Translations under genes and position numbers: made by a program
Shown here: positions 17,557 through 26,261 of the stretch, piece after piece
Layout: every line of letters starts with the position of its first letter
Position numbering within the stretch: the first letter of the stretch is position 1
DNA from: Paenibacillus rhizosphaerae
Lineage (GTDB): Bacteria > Bacillota > Bacilli > Paenibacillales > Paenibacillaceae
Reading direction: 5' to 3'
Assembly: GCF_014192015.1 (NCBI RefSeq)
Contig: NZ_JACHXJ010000003.1
Coordinates: forward strand, 981,200 to 1,045,199
Length of the DNA: 64,000 nt
Notes under the pieces: generated by a model
Seen by the model: only the letters and a program-made list of their open reading frames with translations
Database searches by the model: none
What the model was told of the DNA's origin: nothing

Positions 17557-18894
17557 TTAAGAACGTCCCGCCGCGGCCTTGGCTCCGGCATACCGGTTCT
17601 CCGGCACCGCCAGCCCGAGATTGCCGCGCAGCGTGTCACTCTCGTATTCGGTCCGGTAAATGCCGCGTTCCTGCAGAATCGGCACCACCTGATCCACGAA
17701 TTCCTCCAGCCCTTTCGGCACGGCGGCCGTAATCATGAAGCCGTCAGCCGCGCCTTCCTCGTACCACTCCTGAATGTGGTCCGCAACCTGCTCCGCGGTT
17801 CCGATAAAATTGCCGCGCGGCGTAGCCGACTGCAGCGCCACCTGCCGAAGCGTCAGGCCTTTTTCCTTGGCGTCCTTTTTGATTTTGTCCGTGCCGCTTT
17901 GGAAGCTGTTCTTGCCGAGATCGCCAAGATCCGGGAACGGCTCGTCGAGCGGATACTGGGAGAAGTCGTGATGCTCGAAAAACCGGCCAAGGTAGTTCAG
18001 CGCATTTTCGATCGTCACCAGGCTGGCGACCTCCTGATACTTCTGCTCGGCTTCCTCCGGCGTGCTGCCGATAATCGGGCTGATGCCCGGGAAGATCAGC
18101 ACGTCGTCCGGATTGCGGCCAAACGAAGCGGCGCGGGTTTTGACGTCCTGATAAAAGGCTTTTGCATCCTCCAGCTTTTCGTGCCCCGTAAAGACGGCGT
18201 CCGCTTCCTTCGAAGCGTAGTTTTTGCCGACCTCAGACGAGCCCGCCTGAAAAATGACCGGCTGCCCCTGCTTGGAGCGGGCGATGTTCAGCGGCCCTTT
18301 GACCGAGAAAAACTCGCCTTCGTGGTTCAAGGTGTGCATTTTCTCCGGATCGAAGAATACCCCGGTTTCCTTGTTCCGCACAAACGCGTCGTCCTCCCAC
18401 GAATCCCACAGCCCCCGGGCCACTTCCAGGAATTCGGTCGCGATCCGGTAGCGCTTGTCGTGCTCGGGATGCTCCATCTTGCTATAGTTCAGTGCCGATC
18501 CTTCCAGCGGGGACGTCACGATGTTCCAGCCGGCGCGCCCGCCGCTGATCATGTCGAGCGAAGCGAACTGGCGGGATACGGTAAAGGGCTCGCTGTAGGA
18601 GGTGGATAACGTGCCGACGAGCCCGATGTTCTTGCTGACGGACGCGAGCGCGCTCAAAATCGTGATCGGCTCAAAACGGTTCAGAAAATGCGGGATCGAT
18701 TTTTCGTTAATATACAAGCCGTCCGCGATAAAGATGAGGTCCATCTTCCCTTCCTCGGCTTTTTGGACCCAATGTTTGTAAATCTCAAAATTGACGCTGG
18801 CGTCGGGCCGGGCGTCCGGATGGCGCCACATGGAGGTTCCCCCTCCGACACCGTGCAGCAGCGCGCCGAGCTTCAACTGTCTTTTCTTGGCCAT
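17557..18894 (-). CDS. LLM class flavin-dependent monooxygenase, NtaA/SnaA/DszA type (copy 2)
   Basis: A 445-residue monooxygenase of the same subfamily as the gene at 14091. Shared signatures are LKLGALLHGVGGGTSMWRHP, MDLIFIADGLYINEKSIPHF, NIGLVGTLSTSYSEPFTVSR and SGGRAGWNIVTSPLEGSALN. CmoJ-type relatives act on S-alkylcysteine derivatives. The ATG at 18894 is 9 bases from AGGAGG; an ATG three codons earlier directly abuts it and is unlikely to be used. It begins a sub-run with the M20 and FMN reductase genes after a 191-base gap, so it may have its own promoter: TTGAA-N4-TTCAA at about 18963-18976 is a possible operator there. Confidence 0.9.
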   Translation of the reverse strand: MAKKRQLKLGALLHGVGGGTSMWRHPDARPDASVNFEIYKHWVQKAEEGKMDLIFIADGLYINEKSIPHFLNRFEPITILSALASVSKNIGLVGTLSTSYSEPFTVSRQFASLDMISGGRAGWNIVTSPLEGSALNYSKMEHPEHDKRYRIATEFLEVARGLWDSWEDDAFVRNKETGVFFDPEKMHTLNHEGEFFSVKGPLNIARSKQGQPVIFQAGSSEVGKNYASKEADAVFTGHEKLEDAKAFYQDVKTRAASFGRNPDDVLIFPGISPIIGSTPEEAEQKYQEVASLVTIENALNYLGRFFEHHDFSQYPLDEPFPDLGDLGKNSFQSGTDKIKKDAKEKGLTLRQVALQSATPRGNFIGTAEQVADHIQEWYEEGAADGFMITAAVPKGLEEFVDQVVPILQERGIYRTEYESDTLRGNLGLAVPENRYAGAKAAAGRS

Positions 18895-19085
18895 TTCTTC
18901 CATCCTCCTTTAGTTAAAAAGCGATTCTATTATGGATAAAGAATTCACGTAACCTTTGCCATTTGAAATTCTTCAAGCGTTACCAAGCGCCGCACCAGTT
19001 ATGTCATCCTCAATGGCTTCCAATGGTATGCGCTTCGCGGCCTATTCGCTTCACCCATCATTCCAGCCACCTTCCCGGAAAGGTT

Positions 19086-19553
19086 TCAGACCAAGGCGGC
19101 CGCCTGCTTAATCCGATCGATTTGCCCCAAGTGGTTCTCCACGTGCCGGATAAATCCGTTAACCAAATCGGCGACGCTGACGGTCTGCCCTCTAGGATTC
19201 ACGCCGGTTTTCGCCAGGTCTTCGGGCGTAAGCCGCTGGAGCAGCAGCGTGTTGTACGTGAGCAGCGCGTGGAACGCACCCAGGATGTCCGGCGTGCTGC
19301 CCTGATTGGCATGCTGGCCGCTGACCCAGGCGTCCTGTTCGAACGCCGGCAGCTGTGCTGTCGTACCCGCAAGAATATCGCGGATGCGAAACGAGGTCAC
19401 AATGCTGTGATCGGTCAGGTGCGAGAGGACCTCCTGCACGCTCCATACTTCCGGCGCCCGCTTCCAGGTCAGCTGCTCCTCGCTCAGACCTTCGATGGCT
19501 GCGAGCAGCTGACGGTGCGTGCCGCTGAATTTGTCGATTTGAACCTCACTCAT
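19086..19553 (-). CDS. DinB/YfiT-like metal-dependent protein (possible bacillithiol S-transferase)
   Basis: A 155-residue four-helix protein of the DinB_2 superfamily. The three metal-binding histidines are recognisable: HLTDHS (His49) and HVENHLGQID (His137, His141). Some family members (BstA/YfiT) transfer bacillithiol onto electrophiles; others are maleylpyruvate isomerase-like or of unknown function. The N-terminal half has the usual WKRAPEVWSVQEVLSHL motif. It sits among putative thiol-conjugate salvage genes, 24 bases after the sarcosine-oxidase-like gene, which makes a thiol-transfer role attractive but unproven. Confidence 0.82.
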   Translation of the reverse strand: MSEVQIDKFSGTHRQLLAAIEGLSEEQLTWKRAPEVWSVQEVLSHLTDHSIVTSFRIRDILAGTTAQLPAFEQDAWVSGQHANQGSTPDILGAFHALLTYNTLLLQRLTPEDLAKTGVNPRGQTVSVADLVNGFIRHVENHLGQIDRIKQAAALV

Positions 19554-19577
19554 ATGAACGCTCCTTCCAACCTTGAA

Positions 19578-20744
19578 TTAGGATACGGGTGATTTCGCAC
19601 CGCCGGCGGGCGATGGATGAAACCGGGACAGGGAGAACGGCGCGATAGGATGCGGACTGCGGCCGTCCACGATCAGGTCCGCCAGCAGGCTGCCGACCGC
19701 GCTCGAAAATTTAAAGCCATGCCCCGAAAATCCGCCCGCTGCCCATACATGCGGGTGCTCCGGATGCCGGTCGATGATAAAACCCTCGTCGGGCGACATT
19801 TCGTATTTGCATACCGCTCCCCGCTTCAACCGGCCCGAAGCTCCCGGCATGTAGGCATTCAAGGCGCGCCTCAAGTCGCCTTCGTCCTCGGAGAGCGTGC
19901 CGAAGGGTGCCAGCTCCCCGCCAGGCTGCCAGGCATGCCCGGTGTCGTGCCGGCCGATTTTGAGCCCGGCCCCGCCGATACTCGGGAAGCCGTAATAGGA
20001 GCCCTCCAGCGCATTCAGCGTGAACCCGGGGAACCGTCCGTTATCGAAGGCGGGGGTGTTCGTCTCGAACCACCCCACCGTTTTGCGGACGGCCCGAACC
20101 GGGAGGTTCACGAACGGGGACAGCGTGCCGAACCAGGCGCCGGCGCTCAGAACCGCGAACGAGGCATGGTAGGTGCCCTCCTTTGTCGACACAGTGACCC
20201 CGTCCTGATGCGCCCCGATGCCCCGGACCTTCGCGTAAGTCAGCAGCTCCGCGCCTTTGGAAAGGGCCAGCTTGCGGTAAGCTCCGACGCAGCGTTCGCT
20301 GTGCAGATATCCGGCGGCCGGCTCATACATCGCTTCGAACGAATCCGGTACGCGCAGCTCGGGCCAGCGTCTGCGGATCTCCGCCGCGTCCAGCCATTCG
20401 GGATGGATCCCGTGCCGCTTGGCCAGCTCGATCCGCTCCCTGTAGGAATACAGGCCGCTGTCGGCGAGGTTCAGCACGCCGGATTGGACGAGCAGCTTCG
20501 TCTCGGTCAGATCCTCGACTTCGTTCCAGAGCCGGTGCGCGCGGATCGCCATTTCCGTATAGACCGGATCGCCGCTGTAAGCGTGGCGGATCAGGCGCGG
20601 CTCCCCGTGGTGGCTCCCCTCCTGGTGCGGCGGGTCAAACGCATCGATCAGCAGTGTCTTCACTCCGCGCCGGGCCAGATAATATCCGGCGCTCATACCG
20701 ACCGAGCCCGCTCCTGCAACAATGACGTCGTACAATCTCCCCAT
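19578..20744 (-). CDS. Monomeric sarcosine oxidase / N-methyl amino acid oxidase-like FAD enzyme
   Basis: A 388-residue flavoprotein of the DAO family. The dinucleotide fold is VIVAGAGSVGMSAGYYLARR (residues 8-27), followed by the MSOX/SolA motif SHHGEPRLIRHAYSGD. Cys312 in AVCKYEMSPDEGFIIDRHP matches the cysteine that binds FAD covalently in monomeric sarcosine oxidase (Cys315 of the Bacillus enzyme). The expected reaction is oxidative removal from a secondary amine, giving an aldehyde, H2O2 and the free amine. It follows the M20 gene by two bases. Its substrate in this cluster may be an N-alkylated cysteine derivative, but that is inference. Confidence 0.9.
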   Translation of the reverse strand: MGRLYDVIVAGAGSVGMSAGYYLARRGVKTLLIDAFDPPHQEGSHHGEPRLIRHAYSGDPVYTEMAIRAHRLWNEVEDLTETKLLVQSGVLNLADSGLYSYRERIELAKRHGIHPEWLDAAEIRRRWPELRVPDSFEAMYEPAAGYLHSERCVGAYRKLALSKGAELLTYAKVRGIGAHQDGVTVSTKEGTYHASFAVLSAGAWFGTLSPFVNLPVRAVRKTVGWFETNTPAFDNGRFPGFTLNALEGSYYGFPSIGGAGLKIGRHDTGHAWQPGGELAPFGTLSEDEGDLRRALNAYMPGASGRLKRGAVCKYEMSPDEGFIIDRHPEHPHVWAAGGFSGHGFKFSSAVGSLLADLIVDGRSPHPIAPFSLSRFHPSPAGGAKSPVS

Positions 20745-20746
20745 GG

Positions 20747-21925
20747 CTATTTCGACGCACCCCCGTGGCCGAAATGCGCCAGGGCGTCTTCGGCTAACTG
20801 CGTAAAAAAGGCGACGCTGACCGGGATCGCCTGCTCATCCAAATCAAAGGCGGGGTGATGCCATTCCTGCCTCCCCTCCGTCCCCATGAAGACGAACAAC
20901 CCGGGAACCGCTTGCTGGTAGACGGCAAAATCCTCCCCGGCGGGTGAAGGAACCGGCACGATCGCCCGGTATCCCGCTGCCTCGACTGCGGCTGTGCCAA
21001 GCTCGGCCAGAGCGGGGTCATTGTCCACCGGCGGCGGCCCTTCGATCCAACGGACCGCGGCCGTGGTGCCGAAGGCTTCCGCCACGCCCCGGACGACCTG
21101 CTCGAACCGCGTCAGCACCTGCTCGCGTACCTGCTGATCAAACGTGCGGATCGTGCCCTCGAGGAGCGCCTGCTCCGGAATGACGTTCCACGTCGTTCCA
21201 CTGTGCAGCTTCGTGACGCTGATCACCGCGCTGCTCAGGGAGCTGATGCTTCGGCTCACCACCGACTGCAGCGCCGTAATGATATGCGAAGCCGTCACGA
21301 TCGGGTCCAGCCCGGCCTCCGGAACGGCCGCATGCGAGCCCTTCCCGGCGACTTCGACGATGAAGCCGTCGGCCGCCGCCATCAGCGGTCCTTCCTTGAT
21401 CCCGATCGTCCCGACGGGAAGATCGGGCTTGTTGTGCATGCCGAAAATGGCCTGCACTCCTTCCAGCGCGCCGCTGTCGATGACCTGCTTCGCGCCCTTC
21501 GCCTTCTCCTCGGCCGGCTGAAAGATCAGCCGGACGGTGCCGTTGAGCCCGTCTTCACGGGCTTTCAGCGCGTATGCCGTCCCGATCAGGGCGGCGGTAT
21601 GAAAATCATGCCCGCAGGCATGCATTTTGCCTTCATTCTCTGACGCGAACAGGAGTCCCGTCTCTTCCTGGACCGGAAGCGCGTCGATGTCCGCGCGCAG
21701 CGCGATGACCGGCCCTGGCTGCAGACCGCCGACCTCGGCCACCACGCCGGTGGCCAGCGGAAGGTCCAGAATCCGGATGCCTGCTTCGCTCAGCCAGCCC
21801 CGGATCCGGCGCGTCGTTTCATATTCCTCGCCGGACAGCTCCGGAAAGCGGTGCAGCTCCCGGCGGATTTCGATCAAGCGGTCCACCCCCGCGACGGAGG
21901 GGGTTCGTACAGCATCGCTCGGCAT
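20747..21925 (-). CDS. M20 family amidohydrolase, second copy
   Basis: A 392-residue M20D amidohydrolase, distinct from the gene at 16307 but with the same motifs: ALRADIDALPVQEETGL, HACGHDFHTAALIGTA, LIFQPAEEKAKGAK and SPAGEDFAVYQQAVPGLFVF. As in YxeP and SndA of B. subtilis it probably hydrolyses N-acetyl or similar amides of amino acids. It has an excellent AGGAGG site 8 bases before the ATG and lies between the MsnO8-type LLM gene (73-base gap) and the oxidase gene (2-base gap). Confidence 0.9.
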   Translation of the reverse strand: MPSDAVRTPSVAGVDRLIEIRRELHRFPELSGEEYETTRRIRGWLSEAGIRILDLPLATGVVAEVGGLQPGPVIALRADIDALPVQEETGLLFASENEGKMHACGHDFHTAALIGTAYALKAREDGLNGTVRLIFQPAEEKAKGAKQVIDSGALEGVQAIFGMHNKPDLPVGTIGIKEGPLMAAADGFIVEVAGKGSHAAVPEAGLDPIVTASHIITALQSVVSRSISSLSSAVISVTKLHSGTTWNVIPEQALLEGTIRTFDQQVREQVLTRFEQVVRGVAEAFGTTAAVRWIEGPPPVDNDPALAELGTAAVEAAGYRAIVPVPSPAGEDFAVYQQAVPGLFVFMGTEGRQEWHHPAFDLDEQAIPVSVAFFTQLAEDALAHFGHGGASK

Positions 21926-21998
21926 GTCGCCATCCTCCTTTACTGATGTCTAAGGGTACTTAGGCGGATTTGACCCGCGCCCTGTCCCGCTCACAGCC

Positions 21999-23015
21999 TC
22001 AAGCCTCTGCCGGCACTTCGGCCAGCGCTTCCGCCAACAGTTCAAACGAACGGAGCCGCTTGTCGAAAGGCTGGATGTTGGTCGTGACGACGAACTCGTC
22101 GATCCCCGACGTCCGATGAAGCTCAAGCAGTTTCTCGCGGACGGTTTCCTTCGTGCCCTTCAGCACCGAGGGCTCCTGCTCCTCGACGGTATAAGGCTCA
22201 TTGGCCTGGCGGCCGAATTCCTCGGCCTGCTCCAGCGTACCGACCGTCAGCGTACGGCCGCTGGCGAGGTGAATCTTCACGAGCTTGTGGGACCCGGCAA
22301 GCTCAACAGCTTCTTCCACGCTGTCCGCCACGACGACGGACAGCGCCACGATGACCTGCGGCCGGGTTCCGTGCGAATCGTCAAATGCGTCCCGGTAGGC
22401 GCGAATGGCCGCCAGCGCGGTCGCTTCATCCCCGTTGATGAACAGGGAGAATACATAGGGCAGCCCCAGGCCGGCTGCGATCTCCGCGCTGCCTACGCTG
22501 GCGCCCAGCACGTACAGTTCGGGGGCCGCCTCCGGCAGCGGAGTGGCGCGCAGCCCGTGCAGCGGATGGTCCGTCTCCAGCCGATTGTGGAGATGCTTGC
22601 CCAGCTCCACGATTTTATCCGTCAGGGAAGCGGAATCCCCGGCTCCGCGCTGCAGCGCCTGTGTGCTCCGCGGCAGCCCTCCGGGAGCGCGGCCGATGCC
22701 GAGGTCGACCCGGCCGGGCGCCAGGGACGCCAGCACATTGAAGTTCTCCGCCACCTTATACGGGCTGTAATGCTGAAGCATAACGCCGCCCGATCCGATG
22801 CGGATCGTTTGGGTTTTGGCCAGCAGGTAAGAAATCAGCACCTCCGGCGAGGAGCCCGCTACATGATCGGAATCGTGATGCTCCGACACCCAGAACCGCC
22901 GGAACCCGAGCGCCTCGGATTTCTGGGCCAGCCGTATCGTATGCTCGAACGCCTCCGCGGAAGTCTCTCCGGGATAAACCGGGCTTTGATCCAGAACGCT
23001 AATTGTAATGCTCAT
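21999..23015 (-). CDS. LLM class oxidoreductase, MsnO8 (alkanal monooxygenase-like) type
   Basis: A 338-residue luciferase-family protein. The family opening ITISVLDQSPV is followed by RRFWVSEHHDSDHVAGSSPE, IRIGSGGVMLQHYSPYKVAE and LAPGRVDLGIGRAPGGLPRS. B. subtilis CmoO (YtmO) belongs to this group and is encoded next to the tcyJKLMN transporter, just as this gene is 12 bases after the ABC ATPase gene here. The synteny supports a role in breaking down an imported S-modified cysteine. The reductant is presumably FMNH2. Similar in architecture to the protein at 54174. Confidence 0.9.
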   Translation of the reverse strand: MSITISVLDQSPVYPGETSAEAFEHTIRLAQKSEALGFRRFWVSEHHDSDHVAGSSPEVLISYLLAKTQTIRIGSGGVMLQHYSPYKVAENFNVLASLAPGRVDLGIGRAPGGLPRSTQALQRGAGDSASLTDKIVELGKHLHNRLETDHPLHGLRATPLPEAAPELYVLGASVGSAEIAAGLGLPYVFSLFINGDEATALAAIRAYRDAFDDSHGTRPQVIVALSVVVADSVEEAVELAGSHKLVKIHLASGRTLTVGTLEQAEEFGRQANEPYTVEEQEPSVLKGTKETVREKLLELHRTSGIDEFVVTTNIQPFDKRLRSFELLAEALAEVPAEA

Positions 23016-23027
23016 ATGGATCTCCTC

Positions 23028-23780
23028 CTAAATGCTGTAGTTCAGTTCCGGCGTAATCCGCTTCAGAAACTGCTTGGTCCGTTCTTCGCGGGGATGGTTG
23101 AACAGCTGGGCCGGCGGCCCTTCCTCCACGATGACTCCCCCGTCCATAAACACGACGTGGTTCGCCACATCCCGGGCGAAGCCCATTTCATGCGTCACGA
23201 CGATCATGGTGATGCCCTCCTTGGCAATTTTGCGGATGACCTCCAGCACCTCGCCGACGAGCTCGGGATCCAGCGCCGATGTCGGCTCGTCGAACAGGAT
23301 GACCTCCGGTTCCAAGGCCAGTGCCCGGGCGATGCCGACGCGCTGCTGCTGCCCGCCCGACAGCTGGCTCGGATAGGCGTCCAGCTTGCCCGCCAGCCCC
23401 ACCTTCTCCAGGAGCGCTGCGCTGCGCTTGCGCGCTTCGTCCTTCGGTATTTTTTTGACGATGACGAGGCCCTCCATCACGTTCTCGATCGCCGTCTTAT
23501 GCTTGAACAGATTGTACTGCTGGAATACCATCGCCGTTTTTTGCCGGAGCGCGTGGATGTCCTTCTTTGACGCATGCTCCGCATTCATCCGGAAGTCGCC
23601 GATGGCAATCTCTCCGCTGCTCGGCTTCTCCAGGTAGTTCACGCACCGCAGCAGCGTCGTTTTGCCGGAGCCGCTCGGCCCCAGAATGACGACGACCTCC
23701 CCTTTGTTCACGGTCAAATCAATCGATTTCAGCACCGGGTTCCGGCCGAAAGACTTGGATATATTCGTCAGCTTGATCAT
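23028..23780 (-). CDS. Polar amino acid / cystine ABC transporter ATPase (TcyC/GlnQ type)
   Basis: A 250-residue ATPase: Walker A LGPSGSGKTTLLRC, Q-loop in AMVFQQYNLF, signature QLSGGQQQRVGIARAL, Walker B VILFDEPTSALDPE and H-loop VVTHEM. The FRMNAEHASKKDIHALR segment is seen in TcyC/TcyN and YxeO-like cystine-class ATPases. Energises import by the permeases at 23777 and 24484. Its ATG overlaps the permease stop by four bases (ATGA). Ligand class (cystine, S-methylcysteine or related) is inferred from the neighbourhood. Confidence 0.92.
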   Translation of the reverse strand: MIKLTNISKSFGRNPVLKSIDLTVNKGEVVVILGPSGSGKTTLLRCVNYLEKPSSGEIAIGDFRMNAEHASKKDIHALRQKTAMVFQQYNLFKHKTAIENVMEGLVIVKKIPKDEARKRSAALLEKVGLAGKLDAYPSQLSGGQQQRVGIARALALEPEVILFDEPTSALDPELVGEVLEVIRKIAKEGITMIVVTHEMGFARDVANHVVFMDGGVIVEEGPPAQLFNHPREERTKQFLKRITPELNYSI

Positions 23781-24487
23781 GCCACTCCCCCCCGATTGTA
23801 CAGATTGATGCGTTTCTCCAGCAGTGCCGTCAGCCTTTCGATCAGAAGCGTCAGCCCCCAGAAAATGGCCGCAGCCGCCAGGTACGCCTCGAAGAACTTC
23901 CAGTTGGTCGACGCCACGATTTGCGCTTTGGCGTTAATGTCCACGACCGATACGGTAAAAGCGAGCGTCGAGCCATGCAGCATTCCGATCACCGAATTCG
24001 ACAGATTCGGCAGGCTGACGGCCAGCGCTTGGGGCAGCACGATGCGGCGCAGTGCCTGCGGCGTCGTCATGCCGATGGAATAGGCCGCCTCCAGCTGGCC
24101 GCGGTTCACGGCGAGCAGGCCGGAGCGTATCACCTCGGACATATAGGCTCCCGCCGTGATAGAAAAGGAAATGAAGGCAAAGCCGATCATCGGAATGGAC
24201 GAGGATTTGAAGCCCAGCCCAAGAGCGGCGGATACCGCGTCGACGATGACCGGCAGCCCGAAATAAATAAGCAGCAGATGCGTAAGCATCGGCGTGCCGC
24301 GGATGAAGGTCACATAAGCCGTGGCGATCTGGCTGAACACCGGGACTTTGTAGATCCGCACCACGGCTCCGATCAGCCCGATGATAAAACCGGCCGTCAC
24401 AGAGACGGCGGTAATGAGAAGGGTGGTTGGTATGGCGGACAGCAGGTGGACAAAGGCGGTCCAAATAAACGAAACGTCGATTTTCAC
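23777..24487 (-). CDS. Polar amino acid ABC transporter permease (TcyB/TcyM class)
   Basis: A 236-residue permease of the His/Glu/Gln/Arg/opine family (HEQRO). The EAA-type loop is seen in SEVIRSGLLAVNRGQLEAAY followed by SIGMTTPQALRRIVLPQA, and FIRGTPMLTHLLLIYFGLP is the usual HEQRO segment. The start codon is GTG and overlaps the stop of the preceding permease as GTGA, so the pair is translationally coupled. It forms a heterodimer with the product of 24484. Confidence 0.92.
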   Translation of the reverse strand: MKIDVSFIWTAFVHLLSAIPTTLLITAVSVTAGFIIGLIGAVVRIYKVPVFSQIATAYVTFIRGTPMLTHLLLIYFGLPVIVDAVSAALGLGFKSSSIPMIGFAFISFSITAGAYMSEVIRSGLLAVNRGQLEAAYSIGMTTPQALRRIVLPQALAVSLPNLSNSVIGMLHGSTLAFTVSVVDINAKAQIVASTNWKFFEAYLAAAAIFWGLTLLIERLTALLEKRINLYNRGGVA

Positions 24488-25269
24488 AGCTCAGCGCCTC
24501 CTTTCTCCGTTCCAATTCCCGCGACCACGCGCCGGTAGGACCCTTTCTTCTGGATCCGGAAGCCGGATCGTGCCGGCGTATCCGGAAGCTCATGCCGCAA
24601 GAGGCGGACCTCCAGGGCCTTGAGCAGCTTCTCCAGGGTAAAGCTCACAACCAGGTAAATGAGCGCCAAAGCGATGTAAGACTCGATAAAATGCTGGGTG
24701 ACCGAACCGAGCGTCTGCGCTTTTCCCGTCATCTCCATCACGCCGAGCGTAAAGGCCAGCGACGTATCCTTCAGCAGGGCGATCACCAGGTTCGAGAATA
24801 CCGGGACGGCGATCGCCAGAGCCTGGGGCAGGACGATCCGGGTAAACGCCTGACGGCCTGTCATCCCCACGGCATAAGCCGCCTCAAGCTGCCCCCGGTC
24901 CACCGCCATGACCGACGCCCGGATCATCTCCGACATGAAGGCCCCGGTGTGAAGACCGTACGTCAGGATGACAAACACGAGCACCGGCGCTTTTGACATG
25001 TCGATCCCGATGAGCTTCAAGATCTCCGGCAGTCCGTAGTAGAACAGGAACAGCTGGATCAGAATCGGCGTACCCCGAAAGAAAGAGACGTACACCTGAG
25101 AGAACGTTCGCAGTGCCGGTATCCGGTACAGCCGGGGAAGGGCGATCAGAAAACCGACCAGCATCCCCACCACCAGCGAGCCTGCAACGATCAGCAGGGT
25201 GATGCCCAGCGTCGATGCCAGCTTCGGGAAAAAGCTGAGCACAAATGAGAAATCGAACGGTGCCCCCAT
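24484..25269 (-). CDS. Polar amino acid ABC transporter permease (TcyL class)
   Basis: A 261-residue HEQRO-family permease with YVSFFRGTPILIQLFLFYYG, the ATPase-docking loop SEMIRASVMAVDRGQLEAAY and AVGMTGRQAFTRIVLPQALA. Two paralogous permeases with one binding protein match the tcyJKLMN and yxeMNO layouts of B. subtilis. There is a G-rich ribosome site upstream of the ATG and only 34 bases to the binding-protein gene. The C-terminal basic tail (RIQKKGSYRR) overlaps the next gene. Confidence 0.92.
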   Translation of the reverse strand: MGAPFDFSFVLSFFPKLASTLGITLLIVAGSLVVGMLVGFLIALPRLYRIPALRTFSQVYVSFFRGTPILIQLFLFYYGLPEILKLIGIDMSKAPVLVFVILTYGLHTGAFMSEMIRASVMAVDRGQLEAAYAVGMTGRQAFTRIVLPQALAIAVPVFSNLVIALLKDTSLAFTLGVMEMTGKAQTLGSVTQHFIESYIALALIYLVVSFTLEKLLKALEVRLLRHELPDTPARSGFRIQKKGSYRRVVAGIGTEKGGAEL

Positions 25270-25303
25270 GTTACAACCTGCCCCCTTCCTGGTTTCGTCC
25301 GGA

Positions 25304-26158
25304 CTATTTATCCGCCGTAAAGTCGCTGCCGAGCCATTCCTTGCTCAGCTTACCAAGCGTTCCGTCCTGCTTCAGCTCCTTGATCGCCCCGTCTACCGCA
25401 TCGGCCAGCTTCTGCTCTTCCGGATCGTCCTTCCGGAAGACGAACAGAATGTCATGCTCGGACTGGTCGTCGCCGGTGACTTTCAGCTTGCCCTGCGGGT
25501 CGATCAGCGGCAGCGAGAAGTCCGCTCCGATCGTCGCGTCCACCCGTCCGGTCGTAATTTGATTCACGGTATCGTTGGCGGCGCCGTTTTGATAGACAAT
25601 TTGGATCGCATTATCGTGTTCCTTGTTGTAGTTCTCGAGAATTTGGGCTTCCGCGCTTGTAGCGCCGGTTAACACTTTTTTGCCCTTCAGATCGTCCAGC
25701 GAGTGGATTGAATCGTTGTCCTTGGCAACGATGATCTTGTTTCTCCAGTGGGCATACGGCTCTTTGTTAAAAAGGTACTTTTCCGTCCGCTCCGGGTTTT
25801 TCTCCATTTCATGCGCCACAAAATCGATCTTCTTCGTCTCCAGGCTGAGCAGCAGATTGGAAAACTCCTGCGTCTGGATATCGAACTCGTAGTCCGGCAG
25901 GCGCTTGTCGATCTCACGCACCAGCTCTACGTCGAAGCCGGTCAGCTTTCCGTTCTCATCGATAAAGCAAATTTTCGGAAAGGCCGTGCCTGTGCCTACG
26001 ACGATTTTTTTGACGGCTCCTCCTGCGGCGGCGTTCGCCGCCGTATCCGCGGACGTTTCCCCGCCCTTCGATCCGGATCCGCACCCGGCAATCACCCCTG
26101 CCAGCATGATCCCTGCAACGACTGCTAATGTTTTTCTCACGACCTCATCCCCTTTCAT
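25304..26158 (-). CDS. Extracellular amino acid-binding lipoprotein (SBP_bac_3, TcyJ/YxeM-like)
   Basis: A 284-residue solute-binding protein of family 3. The signal peptide KTLAVVAGIMLAGVIAGCGSG ends in a lipobox with Cys at about residue 26. Mature features are GTGTAFPKICFIDENGKLTG and GFDVELVREIDKRLPDYEFD, then LSLETKKIDFVAHEMEKNPE. It is anchored outside the membrane and feeds the permeases. Two starts are possible: the ATG at 26158 (GGGAG 5 bases upstream) or an in-frame GTG six codons later behind AAGGGG, which would give a shorter, more standard signal peptide. First gene of the transporter block. Confidence 0.9.
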   Translation of the reverse strand: MKGDEVVRKTLAVVAGIMLAGVIAGCGSGSKGGETSADTAANAAAGGAVKKIVVGTGTAFPKICFIDENGKLTGFDVELVREIDKRLPDYEFDIQTQEFSNLLLSLETKKIDFVAHEMEKNPERTEKYLFNKEPYAHWRNKIIVAKDNDSIHSLDDLKGKKVLTGATSAEAQILENYNKEHDNAIQIVYQNGAANDTVNQITTGRVDATIGADFSLPLIDPQGKLKVTGDDQSEHDILFVFRKDDPEEQKLADAVDGAIKELKQDGTLGKLSKEWLGSDFTADK

Positions 26159-26182
26159 ATGGCTCCCATTTTCTCTTGTTTG

Positions 26183-26219
26183 ATAATTCCTATAGATTTA
26201 GTAAGGATTATGTTGTCAA
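26183..26219 (-). promoter_or_regulatory. Promoter and overlapping inverted repeat upstream of the amino acid transporter operon
   Basis: On the minus strand TTGACA (26214-26219) is followed after 17 bases by TCTATA (26191-26196). An imperfect inverted repeat, ATAATTCC (26183-26190) and GGATTAT (26205-26211), brackets the -10, where a repressor would block the polymerase. CymR, the cysteine-metabolism repressor of Bacillota, binds AT-rich sites containing GGAATT; the spacing here differs from the published motif, so assignment is tentative. Confidence 0.5.
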
Positions 26220-26261
26220 TAACTTTACCGCGATTTGCACAACGCGTCTAATAGAGTTTTT

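Noticed and set aside
22116..23570. 484-codon plus-strand frame opposite the LLM and ABC ATPase genes
   Set aside because: Antisense to two well-supported genes across their boundary; no recognisable domain.
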